Source: Telluria aromaticivorans (lineage in GTDB: Bacteria; Pseudomonadota; Gammaproteobacteria; Burkholderiales; Burkholderiaceae_D). From it: a stretch of DNA of 64,000 bases. Each line of letters begins with the position of its first letter. The first letter of the stretch is position 1. The DNA is taken from contig NZ_JABAIV010000011.1 of assembly GCF_013003915.1 (NCBI RefSeq), positions 22,889 to 86,888 on the forward strand. Direction: 5' to 3'. Position numbers and translations under genes: made by a program. The notes under the pieces are model-generated. The model had not been told where the DNA came from. It ran no database searches and saw nothing but the letters and a program-made list of their open reading frames with translations. Shown here piece after piece: positions 25,952 to 34,563 of this stretch.

Positions 25952-28150
25952 ATGAATTCGCGGCGCAAAATGGACAAGAAAGTGAAAGACGAAGAATCGG
26001 AAGCCACGCCGCTGATCGATCGCGGCGCCCAGTTCCTGAACCGTGAACTTTCCCTCCTTGAATTCAACCGCCGCGTGCTGGCCCAGGCCGAGGACGAGCG
26101 GGTGCCGCTGCTGGAACGGCTGCGCTTCCTGTGCATCGTCAGCAGCAATCTGGACGAGTTCTTCGAAGTCCGGGTTGCCAGCCTGCTGGCCCAGCATGCG
26201 ATCGAACGCGGCCTGGAACGGATGCCCGAACCCCTGGCCGCCACCCTACTGCGCGCCAGCGAGGAATGCCGCCGCCTGATCGCCCGCCAGTATGGCCTGC
26301 TGAACAGCGAGATCCTGCCGCGCCTGTCGGAAAACGGTATCCACATGCTGCGCCGGAGCGACCGCAATCCGGCCCAGAAGGCCTGGGTGAAGCAGTATTT
26401 CGACAAGGAAGTCAGGCCGCTGCTCACGCCCGTCGGCCTCGATCCGGCCCACCCCTTCCCGCGCGTGATCAACAAGAGCCTGAACTTCATCGTCGAGCTG
26501 TCGGGCAAGGATGCGTTCGGGCGCGGCACTGCGATCGCCATCATGAAGGTGCCGCGGGTGCTGCCGCGCGTGATTCGCCTGCCGGACGAATTGTCGGACC
26601 AGAAAGGCGCCTCCTATTGCCTGCTGTCCTCGGTGATCCAGGCCCACTTGCCCGAGCTGTTTACCGGACGCGAAGTGGTCGCCTCGTCGCAGTTCCGGGT
26701 CACGCGCAACAGCGATTTGTGGGTGGACGAAGAAGAAGTCAAGAACCTGCGCCAGGCGCTGCAAAGCGAACTGCACAGCCGCCAGTACGGCTTTGCCGTG
26801 CGGCTCGAGGTCGGCCTCGACTGCCCGGCCCACTTGTCCGGCTTCCTCAGCCAGCAGTTCGGCATCGACGACAGCCGCGTGTTCGCGGTAGACGGCCCGG
26901 TCAACATGGGCCGGCTGCTCGAAATCGTCAATACCAGTTCCCAGCCCGAACTCAAGTTCGCACCCTACGCGCCCGGCTTCCCCGCCAAGCTCAACCCGAA
27001 CGATATCTTCGGCACCCTGGCCCGCCAGGACGTGCTGCTGCACCATCCGTTCCAGTCGTTCCAGCCGGTGCTCGATTTCATCCACGCCGCCTCGAGCGAC
27101 CCCAATGTGGTGGCGATCAAGCAGACCATCTACCGGGCGGGCATGAATTCCGAGCTGGTGGAAGCCCTGATCAGCGCCGCCCAGCGCGGTAAGGAAGTCA
27201 CGGTCATCGTCGAACTGATGGCGCGCTTCGACGAAGAGGCGAACATCAACTGGGCCGAGAAGCTCGAAGCGGCCGGCGCCCAGGTCGTCTACGGCGTGGT
27301 CGGCCTCAAGACCCATGCGAAAATGGCCCTGGTGCTGCGGCGCGAGGCGAGCGGCCTGCGCCGCTACGCCCACCTGGGCACCGGCAACTACAACCCGGCC
27401 ACGGCGCGCCATTATTCCGACATCGGCCTGCTGACCTCCGACGCCTCGCTGACGGCCGACGTCAACGAAGTCTTCATCCACCTGACCAGCATGACCAAGC
27501 CCAAGCAGCTCAGCTGCATGTGGCTGGCGCCGTTCTCGCTGCAAAAGGAACTGGTGCGCGCCATCCTGCAGGAAGGGGCGATCGCGCGCGAGGGCAAGCC
27601 GGGCCGCATCATCGCCAAGATGAATTCGCTGACCGACGAAACCGTGATCCGCGCGCTGTACGATGCCTCCTGCGACGGCGTGAAGATCGACCTCATCGTG
27701 CGCGGGGCCTGCTCGCTACGCCCGGGCGTGCCGGGCCTGTCGGCCAACATCAAGGTGCGCTCGATCGTCGGGCGCTTCCTGGAGCACACGCGGATTTTCT
27801 ATTTCCGCAACAACCTCAAGCACGACATCTACCTCAGCAGCGCCGACTGGATGAACCGCAACCTGCTGCGCCGGATCGAAATCACTTTCCCGGTCAGCTC
27901 CCCCGCGCTGAAGAAGCGCCTGCTGCGCGAAGGCCTGCAGCCCTACCTGAACGACAACGTCAGCGCCTGGGAACTGGACAGCAACGGCCAATACCGGCGC
28001 CGCAAGCCGCGCTCCGGGCAAAAGCCCTATGAAGCACAGAAGGCGCTGATGGAGATGCTCGGCGCAAGCGCCAGCGAAGACCCCCAAAAGGAGAACGAAC
28101 ATGGACCTGATCCTGTGGCGCCACGCCGAAGCCGAAGCCGGGGAGCCTGA
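25952..28150 (+). CDS. ppk1: Polyphosphate kinase 1
   Basis: A 732-residue PPK1 that makes polyphosphate reversibly from ATP. N-domain FLNRELSLLEFNRRVLAQA, then the head domain, and the two phospholipase-D-like catalytic domains: LKTHAKMALV with His455 as the likely phospho-His, RRYAHLGTGNYNPATARHY, and the second catalytic His in LEHTRIFYF. Full family length. The start could also be residue 7 (ATG at 25970). Its 3' end overlaps sixA by 50 bases, so the two are cotranslated; ppx and a CYTH-CHAD gene follow. Confidence 0.96.
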   Translation: MNSRRKMDKKVKDEESEATPLIDRGAQFLNRELSLLEFNRRVLAQAEDERVPLLERLRFLCIVSSNLDEFFEVRVASLLAQHAIERGLERMPEPLAATLLRASEECRRLIARQYGLLNSEILPRLSENGIHMLRRSDRNPAQKAWVKQYFDKEVRPLLTPVGLDPAHPFPRVINKSLNFIVELSGKDAFGRGTAIAIMKVPRVLPRVIRLPDELSDQKGASYCLLSSVIQAHLPELFTGREVVASSQFRVTRNSDLWVDEEEVKNLRQALQSELHSRQYGFAVRLEVGLDCPAHLSGFLSQQFGIDDSRVFAVDGPVNMGRLLEIVNTSSQPELKFAPYAPGFPAKLNPNDIFGTLARQDVLLHHPFQSFQPVLDFIHAASSDPNVVAIKQTIYRAGMNSELVEALISAAQRGKEVTVIVELMARFDEEANINWAEKLEAAGAQVVYGVVGLKTHAKMALVLRREASGLRRYAHLGTGNYNPATARHYSDIGLLTSDASLTADVNEVFIHLTSMTKPKQLSCMWLAPFSLQKELVRAILQEGAIAREGKPGRIIAKMNSLTDETVIRALYDASCDGVKIDLIVRGACSLRPGVPGLSANIKVRSIVGRFLEHTRIFYFRNNLKHDIYLSSADWMNRNLLRRIEITFPVSSPALKKRLLREGLQPYLNDNVSAWELDSNGQYRRRKPRSGQKPYEAQKALMEMLGASASEDPQKENEHGPDPVAPRRSRSRGA

Positions 28151-28562
28151 CGCCAAGCGGGCGCTGACCTCGAAGGGCAGCCGCCACGCGGCGCGGGTGG
28201 GGGCCTGGCTGGCGCAGCAATTGCCGGAGCAATGCCGCGTGCTGGTGAGTCCGGCCAAGCGCTGCCTGCAGACCGCGGACGGGCTCGGGCGCCGCTACAC
28301 GGTCCACGAAGCGCTGGACACGGACTCCACGCCCGAACGCATGCTGGAAACCTGCGGCTGGCCGGACCACCGTTTCCCTGCCCTGCTGATCGGCCACCAG
28401 CCGCAGCTGGGCGAACTGGCGGCCCTGATCCTGGCGGGCACCAAGCAACCGTGGAAGATCCGCAAGGCCAGCGTGCTGTGGATCAAGGGCTCGGACGCGG
28501 AGGACAATTTGCCCTTCATCCGGCTGGCGGTGGGTCCGGAGCTGATCGGCAAGCTGCGCTGA
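28101..28562 (+). CDS. sixA: Phosphohistidine phosphatase SixA
   Basis: A 153-residue histidine-phosphatase-superfamily protein with the RH signature at the start (LILWRHAEAE; His8 nucleophile), LTSKGSRHAARVG, SPAKRCLQTA and the second catalytic His in LLIGHQPQLGELA. SixA removes phosphate from His residues of phosphotransfer proteins. It starts inside the last 50 bases of ppk1 with its own ribosome site (AAAAGGAG). Overlap with ppk1 suggests a role in polyphosphate or phosphate control here, which is inference. Confidence 0.92.
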   Translation: MDLILWRHAEAEAGEPDAKRALTSKGSRHAARVGAWLAQQLPEQCRVLVSPAKRCLQTADGLGRRYTVHEALDTDSTPERMLETCGWPDHRFPALLIGHQPQLGELAALILAGTKQPWKIRKASVLWIKGSDAEDNLPFIRLAVGPELIGKLR

Positions 28563-28645
28563 GGGGCAGGCTTCGCTGCAACCCAAGGCTGTTTAATTAG
28601 TGAAAAATCCGTTACGTGGCCAATGCCGGTCGATGAGTGAGGACC

Positions 28646-28807
28646 GTAGGGTGGGCGGGGTAATTCTGGCCAATGGCCGGAATTACGAACGCCCACGCGG
28701 TGATAGTTGCAATATGAGCCGGCGCACGGGCTGCAGCACTGTAGTTTGAACGCGTGGGCAAGGTAAATCAGGGCAATGCCCTGATTTACGAATAGCCCAC
28801 CCTACGA
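28646..28807. repeat. REP-like element copy 5
   Basis: GTAGGGTGGGCGGGG, inner hairpin TAATTCTGGCCA / TGGCCGGAATTA, GCCCACGCGGTGATAG, then TTTGAACGCGTGGGC, inner hairpin TAAATCAGGGCA / TGCCCTGATTTA, GCCCACCCTACGA. It fills most of the 279-base gap between the convergent sixA and ppx genes. Confidence 0.9.
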
Positions 28808-28841
28808 ATAACCGGCGGCTCTTGGCTGATCGGCATTCAGC

Positions 28842-30296
28842 TCACGCTTCCCTGAACTGGAACACCAGGCCAGCCTCTTCCCACGCCTCAGTTTCGCGGT
28901 CCAGCCAGTAGCGCATGGTCGGGTGGACCCGCAGCCAGTCCGGCGCCAGCTCGACGTCGATCCGGTTTTTCATGCGCAGCCTGAAGCCACCGAGTTCATC
29001 GTCGACGCGGGCGTGCATGCAGGCCACCGCCAGCCGCAGCGCCAGCACCATGCGCACCAGGGCCGGCTCGGACAAGGCCTCGCGGATTTTGCGCAGGTTA
29101 CCTTTCTGGCCCAGCACGAGCGTGGCCATCAGGCGTTGCTCGCGGGTGGTGAACCCCGGCAGGTCGACGTGCTCGACGAGGTAGGCGCCGTGTTTGTGCG
29201 CCCCCGAGTGCGATACCGCCAGGCCGATTTCATGCAGCATGCAGGCCCAGCCCAGGTAGTGCAGGCAACTCTCATCGCTGGCGCCCAACTGGCCATACAG
29301 GTGCAGGGCGATGCTTGCGGTGCGCCGCGCGCGCGAGGCGTCGACGCCGAAGCGCTCCATGCAGGCTACGATCGCCAGGTCGCGCCGGTCGTGCTGCTGG
29401 GCGCGCATTTCCAGGTCCGACAAGGCGCCAAGGCGTAGCCCGGCGTTGACGGTGCCAACCCGTTCGATACCGAACTCCTGCATGGCCCCGAGCAGGATAC
29501 TGACTCCTCCCAGCACCGCCACCACCCGATCGCGCTTCAAGCCCGGCAGCTCGACCCGGTCGACCTCGCCGAACCCAACCAGGGCATCGCGCAGCGCACC
29601 CACGCCGGCCAGCGACATCGTGCCGTCGCCGAGCCCATTGCGTGCGATGGCGTCGGCCATGGCGCGCATCGTGCCCGACGACCCGTAGACGGCACTCCAG
29701 CCCTGCGCAAGGTAGGCCGGTGCGATATCTTCGAACATCGCGCGCGCCATCATGGTGGCGGCGTCGAACCTGGCGGCGTCGATGCACCCGTCCGGGAAGA
29801 AATTCGATGCCTGCGGCTGGGTGCCGATGCTGAAGGACTCGACCAGCACGATTTCGTCGCCGGTGCCGGCAATGACCTCGGTCGAGCCGCCGCCGATATC
29901 GATGACCAGCCGCTGTTCATTGGGGTCGGCCAGCGCCCGCGCCGCGCCCATGTAGACCAGCCTGCCCTCTTCTTCGCCGGAAATGACTTCGATCGGATAG
30001 CCGATCGCCTTGGCCGCGAGCGGCAGCACCGCGGGCGCATTGCGCGCCACGCGCAGGGTATTGGTGGCTACCACGCGCACACTGTCGAGCCGGTATTGGC
30101 CCAGGATGTCGGCAAATCCGGCCAGGCTGCGCAGCGCTGCTTCGATCGCCTCGGCGGTCAGGTTGTTGCTGGCGTCGAGGCCGGCGGCCAGACGCACCGG
30201 ATCGCGCGCGCTGCGCACGATGCGCATCTCGCCATCGATTGGCTCGCCGATGTGCAGGCGAAAACTGTTCGACCCGAGGTCGACTGCTGCAAACAT
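28842..30296 (-). CDS. ppx: Exopolyphosphatase (Ppx/GppA family)
   Basis: A 484-residue Ppx/GppA phosphatase that removes terminal phosphate from polyphosphate. Actin-like ATPase fold with FAAVDLGSNSFRLHI at the N-terminus, SGEEEGRLVYMG, VIDIGGGSTEV and GSSGTMRAM in the first half, and an HD-like C-terminal domain (LHEIGLAVSHSGAHKHGAYLV). ATG at 30296 fits the family start; the frame remains open to 30410. Divergent from the CYTH-CHAD gene. Confidence 0.94.
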   Translation of the reverse strand: MFAAVDLGSNSFRLHIGEPIDGEMRIVRSARDPVRLAAGLDASNNLTAEAIEAALRSLAGFADILGQYRLDSVRVVATNTLRVARNAPAVLPLAAKAIGYPIEVISGEEEGRLVYMGAARALADPNEQRLVIDIGGGSTEVIAGTGDEIVLVESFSIGTQPQASNFFPDGCIDAARFDAATMMARAMFEDIAPAYLAQGWSAVYGSSGTMRAMADAIARNGLGDGTMSLAGVGALRDALVGFGEVDRVELPGLKRDRVVAVLGGVSILLGAMQEFGIERVGTVNAGLRLGALSDLEMRAQQHDRRDLAIVACMERFGVDASRARRTASIALHLYGQLGASDESCLHYLGWACMLHEIGLAVSHSGAHKHGAYLVEHVDLPGFTTREQRLMATLVLGQKGNLRKIREALSEPALVRMVLALRLAVACMHARVDDELGGFRLRMKNRIDVELAPDWLRVHPTMRYWLDRETEAWEEAGLVFQFREA

Positions 30297-30448
30297 ATGG
30301 GTTGCTTTCAAAAGGTTGACAGGCAGAGTGTACAGCCGCCGGCGCGACGCCGGATACACGGATGGGGTAGGATGAAACAGCATGACTACTCCGACTCCAC
30401 GTGAACGCACTGACCGCGCTCATGCATAAATACTGCGAAAGGACCGAT

Positions 30449-31957
30449 ATGGAAACCGAACTGAAGTTACAAGTTCCGCCCGCCCAGCTCGACCAGATAC
30501 GCCAGCACCCGATGCTGGCCGCACAAGCCTTTGACGGCGCACACGAACACCAACTGGTCGACACCTATTACGACACCGCCGGGCACGACCTGTGGAAGCG
30601 GGGCCTGACGCTGCGCGTGCGCGAATCCGCCGGCGCCTGGATCCAGACCGTCAAGACCGCGGCCGCCACCTCGCCCGGCTTGCACGAAAGGGGCGAATGG
30701 GAATGCGCGCTGCCCAATGCTACGCCACAACCGGCCCTCCTGGCGCGCCAGATCAAACCAGCGGCGCTGTCCACGCTGCTGTCCCGTGTCGAGGCCGGGC
30801 AACTGGAGCCGATCTTCCGCAATGTCACCCGCCGTACCAGCTGGCTCCTGAAGTGGCCCGATGGCGACGAAGTGGAATGCGTGCTCGACTCCGGGCGGAT
30901 CGAATCGGGCGGCAACCATGCCGAGATCGCTGAACTCGAGCTGGAAATCAAGCACGGCTCGTCGACCCACCTGTTCGAACTGGCGTTGGCGCTGCATGCC
31001 GACATTCCCTTGCGCATGTCGAACGACAGCAAGGCGGCGCGCGGCTTTGCCATGCTGAGCGAAGTAGCGGCGCACTCGGTGAAGGCGCAGCCGGTCAAGC
31101 TCGGACGCCATGCCACCCTCGAGGATACCTTCCAGCAGATCGGCCTGAACTGCCTGCGCCAGATGGAGGCGAATGTGCCGGGCGTGCTGCAGAAAGATGT
31201 CGAAAGCCTGCACCAGATGCGCGTCGGCTTGCGGCGCCTGCGGGCCCTAATCGACATGTTCGAGGAACTGGCCCCGGCGCCCGCCCAGATTGCCGAAGGA
31301 CTCGACTGGCTGGCCGAAGCGCTGGGCGCCACGCGCGACTGGGACGTGCTGGCCGACTCGACGCTGGCGCGGATTCACGGCATCGATCCCGGCGCCCTGC
31401 GCCTGGCAGCGCGCGCCAGGGCCGACAAGCTGCACCAGGCAATGCTGCAGACCCTGCATTCAGCCCGTTTCACAGAGGTTTTGCTGAGCGTGAACGGCTG
31501 GCTGCACGGGCGGCAGTGGCGTGACGAAACAACATTGCCAGCGAAGTCGCCGCTGGCCAATCCTGCGGCCAAGGCCTGCCTTCCCCTGCTGCGCAAAGCC
31601 GAAAAGCGCCTGAGCCGCCGTATAGCCGGCTTCGACGGCGAGGAGCCGCACCAGCGCCACCGGATCCGCATCGCCGCCAAGAAGGCCCGGTACGGCGCGG
31701 AATTCTTCCGCGACCTGCTGCCTGCCAAGGAGGTCAAGCGCTATGTGGCGCGGCTGTCCGAGCTGCAGGATCACCTGGGCCTGCTGAACGATTTCGCCGT
31801 GGCCGGCCAACTGCTGCCGGAACTTCAAAAAGGCAATGGAGAACTGGGACGCCAGGCGGCCTATGCACGCGGCTACCTGGTCGCGGCATCCGAGGCCGAC
31901 AGCAGCGAGCTGGCTGCTTCGCTGAAGGCGGTGGCCAAGCTGCGCCTGCCGCGTTAA
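30449..31957 (+). CDS. CYTH-CHAD domain protein (inorganic triphosphatase type)
   Basis: A 502-residue protein. The N-terminal CYTH domain opens with the diagnostic ExExK motif (METELKL) and shows YYDTAGHDLWKRGLTLRVR and ELELEIKHG, the tunnel strands of triphosphate-tunnel enzymes such as E. coli YgiF. The C-terminal CHAD domain (about 220-500) has the conserved His and basic residues that bind polyphosphate (HQMRVGLRRLRALI, HQRHRIRIAAKKARYGAEFF). ATG at 30449 follows AAAGGA. With ppk1, sixA and ppx it forms a polyphosphate neighbourhood. Confidence 0.93.
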   Translation: METELKLQVPPAQLDQIRQHPMLAAQAFDGAHEHQLVDTYYDTAGHDLWKRGLTLRVRESAGAWIQTVKTAAATSPGLHERGEWECALPNATPQPALLARQIKPAALSTLLSRVEAGQLEPIFRNVTRRTSWLLKWPDGDEVECVLDSGRIESGGNHAEIAELELEIKHGSSTHLFELALALHADIPLRMSNDSKAARGFAMLSEVAAHSVKAQPVKLGRHATLEDTFQQIGLNCLRQMEANVPGVLQKDVESLHQMRVGLRRLRALIDMFEELAPAPAQIAEGLDWLAEALGATRDWDVLADSTLARIHGIDPGALRLAARARADKLHQAMLQTLHSARFTEVLLSVNGWLHGRQWRDETTLPAKSPLANPAAKACLPLLRKAEKRLSRRIAGFDGEEPHQRHRIRIAAKKARYGAEFFRDLLPAKEVKRYVARLSELQDHLGLLNDFAVAGQLLPELQKGNGELGRQAAYARGYLVAASEADSSELAASLKAVAKLRLPR

Positions 31958-32004
31958 TGTGCAAGCTTGGCCGCTTCGGGATGCCGGTCGGCTAAAACGA
32001 AGTT

Positions 32005-32135
32005 GTAGGGTGGGCGGGGTGATTTCGGGCAATGCCCGAATGACAAACGCCCACGCGGTGATAGTTAGAGGTGGAACAGCCGCACGGGCTGCATCACCGT
32101 GGTTTGACCGCGTGGGCGGGAGACCCGCCCACCCT
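32005..32135. repeat. REP-like element copy 6, interrupted by IS110
   Basis: GTAGGGTGGGCGGGGTGATT at 32005, inner hairpin TTCGGGCA / TGCCCGAA, GCCCACGCGGTGATAG, then the right arm ACCGCGTGGGCGGGAGACCCGCCCACCCT ending at 32135. The missing end (ACGA) is found on the far side of the IS at 33337-33340, so the IS split this element. Confidence 0.88.
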
Positions 32136-32173
32136 TGTATCTTGATCGTATTGATGGTTAGCTACTATCAATA

Positions 32174-32314
32174 GAGGTGAAGAGTAGCTTGGGCCCACCC
32201 TTAAGGCTCGACCTTGGAAGGTAGATCAAGCCCTTCACCTCGTTCCCACACCATACCAAACACTGGACGGTAGCCTAGGGCAATGACCCTGCATGCACAA
32301 GGAGAGTGGGTGTG
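32174..32314 (+). ncRNA. Probable IS110 bridge RNA with target and donor loops
   Basis: First loop: stem GAGGTGAAG (32174-32182) / CTTCACCTC (32233-32241). It encloses GCCCACCCT (32193-32201), identical to the REP target left flank plus CT core, a hairpin AAGG/CCTT, and GTAG (32221-32224), complementary to CTAC across the right target. Second loop: stem CACACC / GGTGTG (32247-32252, 32309-32314) encloses GACGGTA (32266-32272), identical to the IS right end at 33327-33333, a hairpin AGGG/CCCT, and ACAAGG (32297-32302), complementary to CCTTGT at the left junction. This is the layout of the IS621 bridge RNA. Confidence 0.78.
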
Positions 32315-32340
32315 TTGATCGAGAACACAAGGAGAAGACG

Positions 32341-33312
32341 ATGTTTTACTTGGGCGTGGATGTTGCCAAAGCCAAGCTTGACTGCATGCTGCTCGATACG
32401 TCGAACAGCAAACTGAAATCGAAATCTATTCCAAACACGGCTGCCGGCTTTGCCCAGCTGTTGGAGTGGCTGGTCAAACAAAAAGTAGCCAAGCCACATG
32501 TGGTGATGGAACCAACTGGGATGTATCACGAGAACGCTGCGTTGGCACTAGCTGATGCAGGCCTGGTGGTTTCGCTGGTCAATCCGGCCCAGCTGCGCGC
32601 ATTCGCCCACGCTCTGGGTGTGAAGACCAAGACCGACAAGGCAGATAGCGCCGTGTTGGCACGCTATGGCGCCACACAAAATCCTATGCCGTGGCAGCCG
32701 CCATCGGCATCGGCTCGAAGGCTCAAGGCACTGCTGACGCGGCGCGATGCTGTCGCCGATGATCTTCAACGCGAACTCAACCGCCAGGAAGCGAACGATT
32801 TCAGCCCAGCGCCTGAGGCGGTAGGTGAGTCGATTGCGCAGTCGATCGCCTTTTTAAAGGCCGAGCTCAAGAGACTGGAAACAATGATCGCTGCGCATAT
32901 CGACAATGATCCCGATCTGCGCAACAAGAAAGAACTGCTCGAGTCCATTCCTGGCGTTGGACCACGAGTCTCGGGCCACATGACGGCTCTATTTGCGGGA
33001 CGAACGTTCGAACGCGCCGAACAGCTGGCAGCTTACCTTGGCTTAGTGCCGGTTGAGTGGCAATCTGGCTCGTCGGTGCGTGGCAGGCCACGCATGTCCA
33101 AGGCTGGCCCCGCTTACTTGCGCAAAGTGCTTTACATGCCAGCTGTCGTGGCACGGCGCTGCAATCCACATATCAAGGCTCTCAACGACCGACTACTTGC
33201 CAAAGGCAAGTCGAAGATGGCAGTGATCGGTGCAGCTATGCGTAAGCTGGCACACCTTTGCTTCGGTGTCGTCCACACCGGCAAACCCTACGATCCGAAA
33301 TTCGCGATCTAG
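32341..33312 (+). CDS. IS110-family DEDD transposase/recombinase
   Basis: A 323-residue recombinase that works with a bridge RNA. The RuvC-like DEDD domain shows the first Asp in FYLGVDVAKAKLD, Glu in VVMEPTGMYH, and KTKTDKADSAVLARY. The C-terminal Tnp domain has SIPGVGPRVSGHMTALF and the catalytic-Ser region QSGSSVRGRPRMSKAGPAYLRK. ATG at 32341 follows AAGGAGAAG; a 16-residue in-frame extension upstream would run into the RNA and is not favoured. No frameshift, so the element is probably active. Confidence 0.94.
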   Translation: MFYLGVDVAKAKLDCMLLDTSNSKLKSKSIPNTAAGFAQLLEWLVKQKVAKPHVVMEPTGMYHENAALALADAGLVVSLVNPAQLRAFAHALGVKTKTDKADSAVLARYGATQNPMPWQPPSASARRLKALLTRRDAVADDLQRELNRQEANDFSPAPEAVGESIAQSIAFLKAELKRLETMIAAHIDNDPDLRNKKELLESIPGVGPRVSGHMTALFAGRTFERAEQLAAYLGLVPVEWQSGSSVRGRPRMSKAGPAYLRKVLYMPAVVARRCNPHIKALNDRLLAKGKSKMAVIGAAMRKLAHLCFGVVHTGKPYDPKFAI

Positions 33313-33379
33313 GGCTTGACGATGAAGACGGTACCTACGATCGAACGAGCTCACCGATTCGCACCGGCAGCTTTCAGCC

Positions 33380-34396
33380 CTATTTCGCGCCCTCCTGGCG
33401 CTCCATCCCGATCAGCATCAGCTTGGCGGCTGCCAGGACGACGAAGGTGATCGCGAACAGGATCAGCCCTAGTGCGTAGAGCGAGGAGACGTGGAGGGCT
33501 TTCTCGGCCTCCCCGAACTCGTTGGCGAGCGTCGATGAAATCGAACTGCCGGCAGCGAACATCGACCAGGACAGGCGGTGCGCGTTCCCGATCACGAAGG
33601 TGACCGCCATGGTTTCGCCGAGCGCCCGCCCCAGCCCCAGCATCACTCCTCCTACCACACCGTTGCGGGTATAGGGCAGCACGACCTTGCAGGCGACTTC
33701 CCATTTCGTACAGCCCAGCCCATAGGCCGATTCCTTCAGCACTGCAGGCACGATCTCGAAGACGTCGCGCATGACCGAGGCGATGAAGGGAATGATCATG
33801 ATCGCCAGGATGAGGCCTGCGGTCAGGATGCCGAGCCCGGTATGAGGCCCCTGGAACAGCGCGCCGATGACCGGGAGCTGGCCCAGCGTGCCGGCCAGCA
33901 GCGGTTGCGCATAGTTGGAGAAAATCGGGGCAAAGACGAAGAAGCCCCACATGCCGTAGATGATCGACGGCACGCCCGCCAGCAGCTCGACGGCGGTTCC
34001 CATCGGGCGCCGCAGCCACACCGGGCAGATCTCGGTGAGGAAGAGCGCGATGCCGAAGCTGATCGGGACGGCCACTGCGAGGGCGATGATGGAGGTCGCC
34101 AGGGTGCCGCCGATCGCGATCATCGCACCGAACTGCTGGCCGACCGGATCCCACTCGACACGGGGAATGAAGCCGGGACCGAATGCGCGCAAGGCCGGCC
34201 AGGCGCCGAGGGTCAGCGAAATAATGATACCCAACAGTACCATCAGGACCGAGGCTGCGAACACGAGGGTCAGCTTGTGAAACAGGAAGTCCTGGATGCG
34301 CTGTACCCGCATGGTGCCGAGGAGAGCTGCATGCTGGACCCGGGCGACGGCATCGTCCTTCGTGTCGTTCAGGTCTGCGACTGCATACTGAGCCAT
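33380..34396 (-). CDS. pstC: Phosphate ABC transporter permease PstC, orphan
   Basis: A 338-residue permease of the high-affinity phosphate importer. Six spans; typical PstC segments are GTLATSIIALAVAVPISFGIA, LLAGVPSIIYGMWGFFVFAP and the EAA loop KESAYGLGCTKWEVACKVVLP, ending with GLGRALGETMAVTFVIGN. ATG at 34396 was preferred over 34429. PstC normally lies between pstS and pstA. Here upstream is an AI-2E-type transporter gene and downstream are only 43 bases before the IS110 right end, so pstS, pstA and pstB are missing from the locus. Confidence 0.9.
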   Translation of the reverse strand: MAQYAVADLNDTKDDAVARVQHAALLGTMRVQRIQDFLFHKLTLVFAASVLMVLLGIIISLTLGAWPALRAFGPGFIPRVEWDPVGQQFGAMIAIGGTLATSIIALAVAVPISFGIALFLTEICPVWLRRPMGTAVELLAGVPSIIYGMWGFFVFAPIFSNYAQPLLAGTLGQLPVIGALFQGPHTGLGILTAGLILAIMIIPFIASVMRDVFEIVPAVLKESAYGLGCTKWEVACKVVLPYTRNGVVGGVMLGLGRALGETMAVTFVIGNAHRLSWSMFAAGSSISSTLANEFGEAEKALHVSSLYALGLILFAITFVVLAAAKLMLIGMERQEGAK

Positions 34397-34524
34397 AGTG
34401 ATCCCGTTTCCTGGAAAACGTCCCGGCATCGACTGCCACCCGAGGGCAGGTATGCTGAAGCGATTGAAGGACCGCAGTGCCGGGCATGACAGTGCGGCGA
34501 AACGAGGAAGTCTAGGGACTGCTT

Positions 34525-34542
34525 GTTACAGTGGCATGACGA
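34525..34542 (-). promoter_or_regulatory. Candidate Pho box upstream of pstC
   Basis: On the minus strand TCGTCAT-GCCA-CTGTAAC: two 7-base half sites with a 4-base spacer, each 5 of 7 to CTGTCAT. It is about 130 bases before pstC. A perfect lone half site CTGTCAT also lies at 34486-34492. Confidence 0.4.
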
Positions 34543-34563
34543 CCAGGTGGAAAGGTGGCCGCC

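Larger units (their letters stand above)
32136..33336 (+). mobile_element. IS110-family insertion sequence inserted in a REP element
   Basis: About 1.2 kb: a 205-base non-coding left end with a probable bridge RNA, one DEDD transposase gene and a right end of only 24 bases. There are no terminal inverted repeats, as usual for IS110. CT occurs at both junctions (32134-32135 and 33335-33336); joining the flanks there restores the REP consensus GCCCACCCTACGA. Base composition is visibly lower in GC than the surroundings. The exact ends are ambiguous by up to three bases (CCT on both sides). Confidence 0.88.

Noticed and set aside
33248..33262. TGGCAC..TTTGC as a sigma-54 promoter
   Set aside because: Spacing between boxes is one base short and it lies inside the IS110 transposase gene.
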